DNA of 64,000 nucleotides from Forficula auricularia (lineage: Eukaryota; Arthropoda; Insecta; Dermaptera; Forficulidae). The position numbers and the translations under genes are program-made. Every line of letters begins with the position of its first letter. The stretch's first letter is position 1. The stretch is taken from the NCBI GenBank assembly GCA_024734495.1, contig JALMQS010000061.1, positions 6,005,321 to 6,069,320 of the forward strand, read 5' to 3'. Below, in pieces: positions 1-12,517 of the stretch. The notes beneath the pieces were generated by a model that saw only the letters and a program-made list of their open reading frames with translations, was not told the origin of the DNA and made no database searches.

Positions 1-20
1 TAAGCAATGTAAAGAAGAAA

Positions 21-1625
21 TAAACTGCAACGGGTCGTTGCTAAACTTTATCCAAATTCACTTGAAATATTAATATGTTTATTCCTTTATTATTAATCAG
101 ATATCACTTGCAATTTGTAGTTCATGTTGACTTTAAGTCAAAAATAATATCGATTCTCATTTAATAGTAGAGGAATAACCATTCTACATTAGAATTTTGA
201 CGTTTCGGTTATTATTTGTAACCATTGCTGAAGACATAGAGAAATCAACTTAAAATAAAAAATAACGATCGATTCTTATCTAATACTAGCGGAATAACCT
301 TATTGCATTCCATTTTTGATGTTTTGACTATTAATTGCAACCTCAACTTGAGTTGTTTACCAAAAAAGAATTTAGTCTTTTTGATTTTAAGTCGATTCTT
401 CCACGTTATCAGTAGAGGTTGCAATTAATAGTCAAAACGTTAAAAATGGAATGCAATAAGGTTATTCCGCTAGTATTAGATAAGAATCGATCGTTATTTT
501 TGAATTTAAGCCGATTCCTCCATGTCTTCAGCAATGGTTACCAATAATAATCGAAACGTCAAAAACCTAATGTAGAATTGTTAACCTTCATGTATTAGAT
601 GAGAATCGATCACTATTTTTGATTTTAACTCGATTCCTCCATGTCTTCAGCAATGGTTACCAATAAAAACCGAAACGTCGAAAATCCAATATAGAATGGT
701 TATTCCTCAAGTACTAGATAAGAATCAATCGCTATTTTTGATTTTAAATAGATTCCTCTATGTCTTCAGCAATGGTTATCAATAAAAACCGAAACGTCAA
801 AAATCCAATAAACAATTGTTATTCCTCAAGTATTACACTAGAATCAATCAGTATTTTTGATTTTAAGTCGATTCCTCTATGTCTTCAGCAAAGGTAACGG
901 ATAAAAAAACATCGCAGTTGCTATGGTTACTTATAAAATTTCCTCCCAAATGTTTATCATTTCACATCGAGAAGCCTAACCATTCTTACTTAAGCAAGTT
1001 TAAATGAGCTATATTACCGATCAAATGAATAAATTTTAAAGTTTTTTTTAAATTTTTGGTAAAATTAGGAATTTAAAAAAGTACTATTTTACTCTAGAGT
1101 AAAGTACTTTAAAATATACTTTTACTAAAAACTTTATTTAACCTTTTTTGTTGTCCCCAAGATACTTAATTAGGATATTAAATTTCATCAAAATTCGTTA
1201 AGTCATTTTCAAGATATTTAAAAAAAACTAAAAAAGTACCCAAATAAAGTACTAATGTTTGTGGGCCGATATGTACCAAAAACTAATCAGCGCTTCATTT
1301 TGTTAAAAGAATGGTAGGTTTTAAATTTCATTTTAATTGGTGCAAAGATGTGGAAAAAATCGTGGACACCATACATACATACATACTTCCATCCATACCC
1401 ACGCACTTCCAAAAAAATGGCACTTTTTGGCCTCTCGACGAGACCCCTGGTAATTGTTGGCAAAATTGTCACGTGCTAAAATTCAACCTAATTGAATACT
1501 ACAATTTGTGAACTTAATTGAGTCCATGGGTTCCGTAGTCTTTCCCCGAGGACCCTTTGAAGCCCCGCTTGGCGCGCGACTGATTACAATACTTTACTCA
1601 TGCTTCGCATTGGATAAAGTAAAAA
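21..1625 (+). repeat. Left copy of a large inverted repeat with minisatellite
   Basis: The segment from about 21 to 1625 returns in reverse complement at 15950-17836. Landmarks in order: a block around CAAAACGTTAAAAATGGAATG; about four diverged ~120-bp units containing GTCTTCAGCAATGGTTACC (523, 643, 763, 883); an AT-rich arm with ACTCTAGAGTAAAGTAC (near 1090-1107); a (CATA)n run near 1371-1390; and an end at GCATTGGATAAAGTAAAA. Mobile-element class unknown. A 66-residue reading frame (1311-1511) shares its last ~38 residues with the right copy. Confidence 0.85.
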
Positions 1626-1793
1626 AAAATCAAAACTAGTGACAAGGGTATTTTACCCAAATCAGTTAATGACCCGGCCTATGAAATTTTAACTTTACTG
1701 TAAAATGCCATATTTGTAACTCAAACCAAATTTGTAACTCTTTTCTGTAAGAGGAGGCCCCTCCTGCGCGGCCCAATAATGAAAATATAGGCT

Positions 1794-2177
1794 ATTAAAG
1801 TTGTTATCGGGAAAGAATATATTTTTTATGCAGATAATTTATATTTTATTGTCAACTTTGTTGACTTCTTCAGGGCTCAAATAGTTATTTTCCCTGCATA
1901 TTTGTCATTTTTATAATGATTCTTTTTTAGTAAACATAGCAATTTTTAAAAAAAAACTCAAGATATTTTTAAGTTTAAAAAAAATTTCAATCTGATTGAT
2001 GTTGATGACTTTCCTTGCTATATTTACTAAGAAAGAATCATTATAAAAATGAAAAATATGCAGAGATAACTATTTGAGCTCCTGAAGAAGTCAACAAAGT
2101 TGACGAAACGTTGGTAATAAAATATGAATTTTTTCCATAAAAAATATAGTCCTTATTTCCCGATAACAACTTTAATA
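1794..2177. repeat. Foldback element 1 with a hammerhead-like core
   Basis: Two arms of about 150 bp (1794-1942 and 2012-2177) are inverted copies around a short AT loop. The right arm carries on the plus strand CTGAAGA (2082-2088), a perfect 6-bp stem GTCAAC/GTTGAC closed by AAA, and GAAACGTTGG (2105-2114). The left arm carries the same motif on the minus strand but lacks the GAAACG part. No ORF. Confidence 0.75.
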
Positions 2178-4392
2178 ATTTAATCGATGGACATAACTAA
2201 TCAAAATAATTATACTTACTGTAGACATTAAAAATAAAAGAATTATTGGGTTTATAGAAATGTTTATTTGGTCTGTGATAAAAGTTTCCACTTTGCAAGA
2301 TCCTATAATATATGGTACTTTTAATTCGTATGAATTCCACATTAAGTTTATAAAGGATTTATTTCGTAGTGCTACCAGAAACGTTTGCTGAGACTAGAAT
2401 TTATTCCTAATAAACGTTTTGGAGCTCGTTATGAATGATTAAATTTTCATATATTAAAATAATTACATTCTCACTACAAAACAAATGCCTAAGTCATTAT
2501 AGATTTAAAATTTAAAACAAATTTTGAAATTAAAAAGTACAAAACTCCTTTTGGAATAATTGTCAACTGTATTTAAATCTTTCATATAAGAGGTCGATTA
2601 ATGTTTAGGAGACATTTTTTATGTTTTGAGAGGTGCCTAAATTTTTTTCATATAAATTCTTAAGATTATAAAATTTCATCAGAATATTTGAAAAAAAGAT
2701 AGAAAGAAAAGAAAAAAGCTTTATCTAATTAAAATAACATCTTATTAGATATAAATTATTTTTCTTTGAATTTGGGCTGCCTCATCCGAATCCTTCAATA
2801 TATGAAAGAATATTGTAAGAAAAAATCCTGTGACAAATAGACGGAAAACTAACATATAAATGTTCTTAATAGTAGTTACGGAAAGCAGCATTGATATCGA
2901 ATTTACTGTAGAGCGTATTTTAATATTTTATTATTTTCTATATTTTCAAATTTACCCCCTTACCAAGTACGCTCTAGGGCTGTTCTTAGTGTTAAATTCA
3001 ATCAAATATTTTCAATTTTCAAAATAATTGTATTTTCGCAACAAACAAATTCAATTTTTTTCTAGATCCAGAATTTGGGCTTAAAAATCCCCAAAATTAG
3101 AAAAAATTGTATAGAGAGACCTCTTGAGTATGTTGAAATTTAAAATTAGAAAACTTATATTAAAGATAACCCAGGTACTTTTTTTAACGCGGTTTCAACA
3201 TAACACGATTTACAAATTGTGGGGAGTTTCTGTATAAGGCGATTGTTCCTCGTATAACAGAAAACCTGGAGATTTTTATGTTAAATTGGCAAGTTTTAAC
3301 GCGATTTATTTTCTACACTTTATACGAAGATTATCTGTAATAAGTTCTATCTACTTTTGTATCAAGTTTCAGTTATTAAACACAAACCGTTTGCGGACTA
3401 AAAATTACGAATAATAAAAATTTGCTGAGAGGAGATTTCTCTTTTTCCAACAATATATTTTTGAACTTAATTGTATTTGAATAAAAAAATTTTACTAACT
3501 GCTACTAGAATAGTTAATTATAAATGCCCCTCTTTTTCTTTTGATGATGATTCAATGATTTTATTTTCCCACAACAGTTCCGCATGATCAATAGGAATTA
3601 TAGCAATTCTTTCTCTCTCTAATTATTATTAGTTATATTCTTAATAGTAAAAAGGGTGAAGGCCTATTGAAAGGACAAGCTTATTCATTCTCCTCTTCAA
3701 TTGAATGGCGAGGGAATGCTTCGCCACGCGACCTGACCGAAACAGGATGTACACTACTATTTCCGGTCACGTGGCCTTATTGGCAATCCAATTTATTTCT
3801 AACGCCCTCGGTAATAGTCTTGGGCTGTATTTTGAATATTATTACCCTTACCAGAGAGAATATACACCAATTGAGAAAACGCATTGCAAGGGGGGGCTAA
3901 AGAAAGGGAAGAAATGGAAGGGGCAGTGGGGGTAACCACGTCAGGATGATTTATTTTTTCATTATGAATTAATAGGGTTGGTTGTGAAGAAACGGTTGAT
4001 AATGAGAGAAAAACAGAAGTGGAATAAAACGAATTGAAATCTACCTTTCACAACTTTTTACTGATAGTAAATTGTATTTGATCCTAAATAAAATTATCAA
4101 AAAACTACTTAGGTTTAAATATTGGAGAGCTACTTTTGAAATGTGAAAACTTTTTCAAGACTCGATATACCTACCAAGTAAACCAAGATATCTACAAATT
4201 TTAGTTTTTCATGATTTAGGCCCGCATGACACCTAAGACAACAAAATTTAAAGGGCAACTCAAAGTAGTACCTAAATGAGAAATTGTTTATACAATACAT
4301 TCTTATTTAAAAAGATTTATCAATTATTATTAGAAATCTTTAATTTATGGCGTTTAATGAGTGAACATCAAAAAAATTATATTTTTCGAGGT
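2178..4392. other. Gene-free stretch
   Basis: AT-rich sequence without a supported gene. 3667-3900 is less AT-rich and contains overlapping short ORFs in two frames with no recognisable family, so I do not call them genes. 4321-4403 is the left half of a dispersed repeat (GAGTGAACATC followed by a TTATATTTTTCGAG block) that also occurs near 27440 and, inverted, near 61130. Confidence 0.5.
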
Positions 4393-4403
4393 ATTAATTG
4401 TTT

Positions 4404-4865
4404 CAAGTATTAAATGAAAGGCTTATTTTTCAGTAGTTAAATTTTAAATGGTGTTTTTTTTTGTTTTTTTGTTTTTTATCCAAATATTTCGGAAATTTTG
4501 TGCAATATTCCTTCTTCAGTGGACCTCACCAAAAAAAAAGTGTGTTGATTGACTTGTTCTTTAAAGCATAAAAAATAATTATATTATATAAAGGAAAAAA
4601 CTTGTTAATGTTTTGAGGGCAGAATTAAGCATAACAAATTGAAATGTCTGAATGTCTCTGTGGCCCTGTGTTCTAATTTTCGTGAAGACTGAACAAGTAC
4701 GTTGATTTTTTTTTTGGGTGAGGTCCACTGAAGAAGGAATATTACACAAAATTTGGATAAAAAATATAAATAAAAAAAAACACCATTTAAAATTTTAAAA
4801 ACTGCTGAAAAATAAGCTTTCATTTAATACTTATAAGAACCCTCAGCACCACAATTCATCGAGAA
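4404..4865. repeat. Foldback element 2, mobile, with 11-bp target duplication
   Basis: Inverted arms of about 150 bp (4404-4560 and 4680-4832). The element splits a dispersed repeat, and the same 11 bases ATTAATTGTTT stand at 4393-4403 and 4866-4876, reading as a target-site duplication. The left arm carries, on the minus strand, CTGAAGA (4519-4513), a stem with GGAA/TTCC and GAAA (4490-4487). The short minus-strand ORF over it is incidental. Confidence 0.75.
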
Positions 4866-4920
4866 ATTAATTGTTTTGTCAAAATTTCTGTTAGTTTTAG
4901 TACGTTACCAAATTGACCAC

Positions 4921-4982
4921 GGGGGGGGGGGGGGGTTAAGATTCAGAGTGCGTAATTAAAATTTCTAGCGGGGGGGGGGGGG
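4921..4982. repeat. Two long G homopolymers
   Basis: Runs of more than ten G occur near 4921-4936 and 4970-4981, inside a decayed repeat. Similar G or C runs occur near 9799, 28167, 28286 and 60883, mostly in related repeats. Their length in the assembly is likely unreliable. Confidence 0.7.
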
Positions 4983-5521
4983 TGAAAATTGTTGCATTTT
5001 AGTATTATATGCTAAAAATAAAACGGGACAAGTCTTGTGACTTCAACAAAAGGAAATAATAAGCTCTTCTCATTCCAACAAAATTTGACTTTTAGAATAA
5101 TTTAGAATCAGTAATTCAGGGTTTAAAACACCCCTTGCTAATTTTAATATAAAAGTTTAAATAAAAGAGATTTTTCAAAAGCTTATTTTATTCAAAATAA
5201 AAAAAAATGTATTTTATATTACAGAGAATCTACCATATTTCAAATGATAAATGAAGATGATTTCTTTGTAAAGCCGCCAGGATCGATAGCTTGCCTCTTG
5301 AATTCTGACAAAAGAGAATTTAAAAATAAAAAAAATCGGTCCACGTGTCGGAAAGTCAAAGGGAAGCTCCCAAAACATGTCTCTTCTCTCTTTTCTCTTC
5401 TTTTCATTGGATTTTTTTCAAAACATGACGGAACAAATTTGATGGCATCAAGAAGAGTCGACTTCAATTGAATCGCAGATACAAGGTAAAGAGGCAAGCA
5501 TTCAAATGGAGTCTATTAAAA

Positions 5522-5705
5522 AGATACACTGCCAAAAGAAAAATGGCAGAGAAGAGACCAGGACAAATTTATATTAATGAACCGTTGCTGTTGCTGCTGG
5601 TCTTCTGTCATTTAGGTCGAAGGGCATTGGACAACCAGACCAGCTGTCTAGAAAAAGACTTCGTCAGTGGATAGCCGAAAATATGTAAAGTCAATGATTT
5701 CTCTT
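5522..5705 (+). repeat. Direct duplication, copy 1
   Basis: About 180 bp with landmarks AATGGCAGAGAAGAGACCAG, CCGTTGCTGTTGCTG and AGTGGATAGCCGAAAATATG. They recur in the same order at 6890-7075 with a few substitutions and a small deletion. Function unknown. The ORF 5468-5674 is not conserved in the other copy, so I do not call a gene. Confidence 0.75.
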
Positions 5706-6180
5706 CCTAAAAGAAATAAAATAATGCTAAATATGAAATATGAATGTGGTCTATTGATCAGACGTCCCGGGTTTGAGCCCGTTATTACGAAGTTCGGAAG
5801 TAAATGAAACTTTTAGATTTTATTTTGTAAAGAGAAATCGAAGAGATTGTCTCTGCTTGATGTATATAAAGATATATATAGAATATATCAAGTATAAATA
5901 TATATTATAGTCACTAACTTTTTGCACCAAGCAGAGAACGACCCCTTTGATTTCTCTTTATGAATCAACAACTCTCCTACTCTAGGCAAATCAAAATCTT
6001 TTCAATTAAATTTTTTCCAGAAAATTTTTTTGAAATACATAATTATCATATATATAAGTTAAAGTAATTATTTAAAAAATAAAATGAAAAAGTAGATACC
6101 TATTGAGAAAATTTTTTAAAAATGTCAACTGTTTGAGTGAGAAAGCTAATAGGTACCAAGCAGGAAGGAGAAGCATCTTA

Positions 6181-6778
6181 AGGCCGTTTCACACGAGGCT
6201 TTTTCTGTTACTTGCCCCTTACTTGTTTGCTCTACTTGCAATTTGAAGCTAGTTCAGTCAGGCTGATTTTTTCTCCGTTGGCTTCACACGGAGCTTTTTC
6301 AGAAAATATTTCAAATTGGCCGGTTATGTTGCGCGCGTGTCAGTCCAGACAATGAACCTTTGAGCCAAACAGCTGGGCTATCATCTTTCAGTTATAGCTC
6401 AGATGCAAGCAAAAATGGCTGACAATAATATTATTGCAGAAATTATCAATCTCAGACGAACGGCATTTATTGCTTTTTTGTCAATACGGAAAACACTGCT
6501 AAGGAAGGAAATATCAGCTGTTCTGTGATATCAGTTGATATTTGATGCCAAAGCGCATATCACCCAAGTGATAAAATAATGCTCTCCAATTGGTTGCTAC
6601 TAGAAGAATCAAATAGCTTAACTTTTTTTTAGAACATGCTCTATCTTTTGAATCAAGTAAGCATGCTAGTAAGACAGTTAGGAGTGACGTCATTTCGACC
6701 CCCTCTATGCCTCCAAACTGGAAGCAAGGCGAACAAGTAATGAACAAGTAGGAGAAAAATCCTCGTGTGAACCGGCCT
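6181..6778. mobile_element. Non-autonomous PIF/Harbinger-like element
   Basis: Terminal inverted repeats begin AGGCCGTTTCACACGAGG and end in the complement of AGGCCGGTTCACACGAGG. The 3-bp sequence TTA stands on both sides (6178-6180 and 6779-6781), as expected for PIF/Harbinger or ISL2EU-type transposition. The 598-bp interior has no transposase. Confidence 0.7.
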
Positions 6779-6889
6779 TTAGTGCAAACTTTTCTGCTTA
6801 GCTCAAAAGTCTCACATGTTTAAGGGAAGTTAAACTTTTGATTATTATTGTCAAAAACGTTCGTTTTCTGGTAATATCTTTGAACTTAA

Positions 6890-7075
6890 GATACATTGCC
6901 AAATGAAAAATGGCAGAGAAGAGACCAGGACAAATTTATATTAATGAACCGTTGCTGTTGCTGGTCTTCTGTCATTATGATCGAAGGGCATTTCCCAATC
7001 AAACTAGCTGTCTAGAAAAAGACTTCACCAGTGGATAGCCGAAAATATGTAAGGTTAATGATTGCTCTTCCCACT
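6890..7075 (+). repeat. Direct duplication, copy 2
   Basis: Partner of 5522-5705, on the same strand 1.37 kb away. The Harbinger-like element lies between them. Confidence 0.75.
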
Positions 7076-7393
7076 GAGTTCATTATGTTGAATGGGATTC
7101 TAAATATAAGCTTTAAATTCAAACACAAACATGTTTTTTTGTCTTTATCCCAATGCTCCCTAAGGATCTATATCAGGGGCCTGTAATTAAGTACCAATTT
7201 ATACAATAAAATTTTAGGCCGACCGTATATACCTACCATTATTCTAATTTTTGTAACATTTCTTTGTTTTAGTTAATACTAGATGCTACAAAAAATAAAA
7301 CCCGAATCTTGAGAAAATTAAATTTACTAATGCTTTTTAAAGTATCTGGTGTATTAATAATGAAATAATGTGGTAAATATATTAAATATATAT

Positions 7394-7640
7394 TGTCGCC
7401 TTAGAGTGTAAACCTGCTAAATCAATTTTTATCATAAATGACATATTAATATCGTACCAAAGAAAAAGTGATGGAGCTTCGTTCAAGTAAAACAGCTACT
7501 TAAAATTACGATCGTAAGTTGTAGAAAAAATGTGAAAAATAGTTTCTTTCCATAACAACAATATTAAATTTTGTTTGATTTTTCTCTCCCCTGTAAAATT
7601 TCCTTGTTGTGAGTTAGAAGGTTTACACTCTAAGGCGACG
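7394..7640. mobile_element. MITE of the GTCGCCTTAGAG family, uninterrupted copy
   Basis: Inverted ends GTCGCCTTAGAGTGTAAACC and its complement enclose about 200 bp without an ORF. The same element, broken by insertions, lies at 52918-56341, which confirms the boundaries. Confidence 0.8.
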
Positions 7641-9724
7641 ATATCTACTCTTATTAAACGAGCAAAAATTGTATATTTATTTATATATATATTTGTATCT
7701 TGGTTCTATTTTGAAAACGACTCTACCGATTTTGATGAAATTTAGGGGGTTTTTGGGTTGACAATTCGATCTGTCACGGTCTCATCTTCGACAAAATTGT
7801 TTTTGATGGGTTTTTTTCGTCCTCCAGGTATTTAATATAATAATATATATATTAAATTATTACTTGATTAGTCAGCATGTCGATTCATAGAACATGGCAG
7901 GCCGCTGGTTGCCGACTTCTGCTCTAAATAATGCCTTGGATGATAATCTGCAGAAGACTTATTTGGTTGCGTTTATATCTTAAATATTCCAGATTTATTA
8001 ATTTAATATTTTTGCTTATTCGTGATTAGAAACGTATCCAACGTAGAAAAGCCTACTTTTTACTGTCTGGATTCTTATACTCATTAACTTAATTAAAGGT
8101 AATAAAATGACAATTCTGGTGAGAAAGTTTTTGAATTTCTAAAAGTAAGAACTAAATATATTTTAGGCTATTTGGGAAGCTCTGGTACAGTTGTAGTTGC
8201 TAAAATGAAATTTGTCACACAAATTTAGAGAGCGTACGGAGTCTTGAAAATTGTTTCGTTTTTTGATTCAATATTTTTTTTAATCAATATCCATTCTTGG
8301 ATCATCCATGAAAATTTCATCATAATTTCACGTACTCTTTAGTAAATGATTTCCATGTGATTATCACCGCGTAATTTCAGTCCACCTTTATCTCGCCACT
8401 GCTTATTATACCCTTAAAGGGCAAAGCCTTTCTAGGTGAAATAAAAGGTCAAAACTCCTCGAAGTTTTACATTTGATCCAATGTTTTTAATTAACCGTTT
8501 CATCGTTCAAATTATAAAAGAGATTTTTTTAAATTAAAATTTTTAATTTATAATTGTGAACATTATACCTATTATATTTGTATAATAATAAATTATAATT
8601 AAAGTAAAACATTTCATTTAGTTTTTGATCCTTTTTAATAATAAAATGGTAAATAATGTATATTCGAAATAGCCACAGGATTGACAAGAATTTCTTGTGA
8701 AAATATAATTAATTTTCTAATTTATTCACGCATGGTCAAAGCCGAGTTTTTCGATTTTCCTCCACATGAGCAGCCAAACTTTCCCTTCGGAACTAATATT
8801 GGACTTTTAATTACTCTATATTAATTATTTATTCTTTGCTTTAATTCAATTAAAATTAGAGGCAGCAAAAATGAGAATTCTCCAAACACGGTACTCTCCA
8901 ACACTTTGAGCTTGAAACTGAAATTTGGCATAAAGACAGTTTAGTAAAAAAATAACCAGTTCTAATGCCAAATTTAAACACATTAGCTATAAAATAGTTT
9001 GTGTTAAGAATTTTTTTTAATTCCCTGCATTTTTGGGTTTTATTTAAAAAGAAATAGAGATGAAAATAGACGAAAATGGGATTTTAGAAGCTTTCTCTTG
9101 ATTTATCCCTTTTAAATAAAAAAAAAAAACTTTTGTTTATATTAGTATTAAATTATTTTTAAATTGAAAGGTTTTTTTAGTCACAAACTATTAAAAGACA
9201 ATAATTTTATTTAATTATTATTATTTATTAATTCACTAAACAGTTTCGGTCCCCACTGGTTGATCATCTTCAGTAGATAGGTAGTACTAAAATTTGAAAA
9301 ATGAAACATTTCGTCAATTTTTTTTTAAACAATTACATAATATAGTAGGTATTAAAAGTAACCTTCAAACCAAATTTCAAGTTAGTAGCTCCAGTAGCTC
9401 CGAAGAAATCGTAATCACTTAAAATGAAATTTACGTCGAATTTTTGAATTTTTTTTTTCATAATATTTCCACAGAAATGTGTCCATAAATTTGATATAGT
9501 TTTGAGACATTTATTCTAAAATTATTAGGGAAAAATCTATCGCCAAATGAAATTTTTTTCTTAAATACATGCATATTGTATATATATAAAAAAGACACCC
9601 TCAGTATGTATTGTGTAGGACGATTGATTTCCAATCGGGTTGACATAAGATCGAATTCAGTTTCAGTCTGAAAAATTCTCACCTCCCAAAATCATTCAAG
9701 ACACATCACTAAATCAGGCGAATG
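7641..9724. other. Gene-free AT-rich stretch
   Basis: No gene supported. A CTGAAGA-to-GAAAC motif is readable on the minus strand at 9245-9273 (CTGAAGAT ... CCGAAACTG), similar to the foldback cores but with a poor stem. The ORF at 9458-9682 (minus) has no recognisable features. Confidence 0.45.
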
Positions 9725-9732
9725 CCATAGGA

Positions 9733-10237
9733 CAGTGGTTCTTAACATTTTATTAGTCGCGGCCCCCTTAAAACCCTAAAATATTTTCGCGGCCAGTACC
9801 CCCCCCCCCCCAACAATTAGGTAACATACTCGTAATTACTCGTACAAAAAAATTCTCAAATGTAACAATAATTTATAAATAAATCAAAAAGCAGAACTTA
9901 ACATAACATTTATATATGTATATTTTTCTTGAAAATTAGGTATATTTGTAAATGAAAGTATATTATTTGGTATAGTATAAAAATTGTAAACCTAGACTTA
10001 TAAAAAATATTTACACGGTTTTATTCAACTTGTAATTTTGTCTCTCTCTATTTGGGTCAAATTTACCTATGCGCTCAACGTTTTCATTTAATTTAACCAT
10101 GTTTATGAATATTGAGATGTCATTAAATTGATCTGTCACATATTTATCACTTATAAAAACTAGTAACTTTTTTTTTATTTTTTTTTTAAAACTTAAAAAA
10201 TTCTAATATTTTCACGGCCCCCTGTTAAGAATCGGTG
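9733..10237. mobile_element. Non-autonomous hAT element
   Basis: Ends CAGTGGTTCTTAACA and the complement of CACCGATTCTTAACA. Flanked by 8-bp duplications ccatagga (9725-9732) and ctatagga (10238-10245), one mismatch. The subterminal CGCGGCCCCC motif is common in hAT non-autonomous elements. No ORF inside. Confidence 0.85.
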
Positions 10238-10621
10238 CTATAGGAAATTATGCAAACACTTTACCGAGAGGATAACCAGTAACGCTCAGAAACAGAATGA
10301 CATACAAGACCATTTTTATATTAATTTCGGCCCAGTCCCTCCTCCCCACTTAAAAAAAGCTAATTCTACTAGAGATAAATTTTCAAATGTGACTCGTAGT
10401 TTAGTAAACTATATTTATAGCATAGATTGCTAAATCACTGGTTTAAACATTTTCAATGGGTCTTGCTTGGGTCATAAATTTTTATAAGAATAGCAAACAT
10501 TTTCAGATATAATTTGAAATATTTTTCAATCTCTTTAAGTTGCATCATCATCATCATTATCATTTTGAAAAAGTCAATGCTCAATGGACTTTTTTTCATT
10601 TTTCTTCAAGAGGCCTTATGA

Positions 10622-11023
10622 ATGGCCAACAACAACAACAACATCTTCTCAATGACCATATGCGTCGATTTGACTTTTATTTTTCATTTTTTATTTTTTA
10701 GAAATCTCTCGATGCGGTCATTCGTAAAAGTGGTCACCCGACCAACGATCGGTGGTCTCGCTTTTAATATAGCGTTAAATTCCTCTGTTGAATGGGGATG
10801 GTTTGTGAGAGGGTGTGCTCCTGCTCCTGGTTGTGTTCCGTACTGTGCAGCTGGCTATTTGGCGGCTTTCAAAACGTCCTCCGACAACACAAAGAGACGG
10901 ACGGGCCTCGAACAAGCGACAGATAGATCACTCTCTATTTTACACTTGAGTCCACTTGTACTTCTTTTCTTCTGCTACTTCTTAACACTTCTTAGACGGC
11001 TATTAGCACCCGCGCTGACATAA
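10622..11023. other. Less AT-rich island with a 133-codon ORF, unassigned
   Basis: A block of near-balanced base composition in AT-rich surroundings. The plus-strand ORF begins with repeated AAC codons (five Asn) and ends in a Leu/Phe-rich segment. I see no family. A pyrimidine tract ending in TTTTTTAG at about 10691-10700 could be a splice acceptor, so an exon or a 5' UTR is possible. Conservation data would be needed to call a gene. Confidence 0.25.
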
Positions 11024-11281
11024 ATAACAAGATTTATCATTTTTTTTCAGACACTAATAGAGTAGAACGAACCCTGGACAAATTTTCCAAATCACCTACT
11101 CCAAAAGAAATTTATGTTTAAATATTATTGTTATCTATATATATGGATACTTTCTGCCATATTTATATTTATGGTATATCACAATATAAGTATATATTCT
11201 TAATTCAAATTAAATAATTTTTCAATACTACTTTTAAGTAAGGATTATTTTGTTACGTAGACTGATAAAAATAGTCTAGGG

Positions 11282-12517
11282 CAGGGCTGTCCGACCCTTT
11301 GGCCCGCTGATCGCATGAGGTCCAGCACTGTAATGAGTGTGGCCCAACATAAAATCATAAACTTCCTTAAAACATTGAGATTTATTTGTAGAGATATATT
11401 TATTCCCTTTTTCGAAATATGAATGTACACTTGTACAATACGTGAAGCTTTTTTCAAGAATAAAATTCATTAAAAGTCAAATTATAAGCTCAACTATATA
11501 ATAATAATAATAATATATAATAAAATAATGAAGTTTCGAATATTTAAAAATTCCTCTTTCTCATATTTTCATTTTCTAAAATATTTATATGCTACGACAC
11601 TATCTAACCAAGTCTATAGTTATCATTCTAGTACAAGAGGAGACAAGGAATTGGGGATATCTAGAACAATCACAATTAATTGATAATTTATCTCCTGGAC
11701 TAAAATTTGTCAGGACTTGACTTTTAGTTCTTTGCACGTTCTTACATATTAATAGATAATGGGTAGTCAGGGATTATTATATCCGTGACCCTTTTAAAAA
11801 ATAAACAAGGAATTGGGGTTTTCAAGAACAATCACAATTACTTGATAGTTTATCTCCTGGACTAAAACATGTTGAATATTGCCTCTTTATTAGAATTTTA
11901 TATTAATTATCTAGTCAGGAAAAAAATAAACAAATACTAATACATAATATCACTTTTTATAAGTATGTAGGCATGTATTTACATATACGAGAAGCTATTT
12001 TCAAGTATCAAATTTACGAAAAAGTAAAATTAGAAGCTCACTATGAGCTAAAAAAATAATAAAGTTCTTATTTCTATTCTACATTATTTACTATCTTTTT
12101 TGAATAACAAATATCAATAGAATTTTAACATTTTATCCGCGGTCCGAGACAATTTTTTTTTCTTCAAATATGGTACGTGTAAGCCATAAGGTTGGACACC
12201 CCTGGTCGGCAACCTATGTATTATAGATATTGCTGATTTGCGGACCACTAAATTCACAATTTAAAATTTCGTGGACCACTAAAATAATTTTTAAATGTAC
12301 GAATTATTTACGAGCATTGAGTGAGTTATACAAAGATATTTATTTATATATTTATATAACTATTAATAATTTTAATTGCATTTATTTGACAGTTTGTCAC
12401 TTTTTCTATGCCGCTGACTGAGTAGGGCGTTAATTAAATGAGCTCACTGAATGTGAATAATAATATCTGAATTTCCATTAAAATTACGCCACAGACCACA
12501 GGTTGCCCAGACCGCTG
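11282..12517. mobile_element. Composite hAT-derived insertion
   Basis: Identical 8-bp duplications GTCTAGGG flank the whole unit (11274-11281 and 12518-12525). The first part (11282-12204) has its own hAT-like ends, CAGGGCTGTCCGACC and the complement of CAGGGGTGTCCAACC. The second part (12205-12517) starts GTCGGCAACC, a terminal motif also seen at 52671. Two hAT-type units thus share one outer target duplication. An internal ~70-bp direct repeat (ACAAGGAATTGGGG ... TTTATCTCCTGGACTAAAA) lies near 11643 and 11803. Confidence 0.7.

Noticed and set aside
10622..11023. 133-codon protein-coding gene
   Set aside because: No family resemblance, poly-Asn start and hydrophobic low-complexity end. Kept only as an unassigned island.
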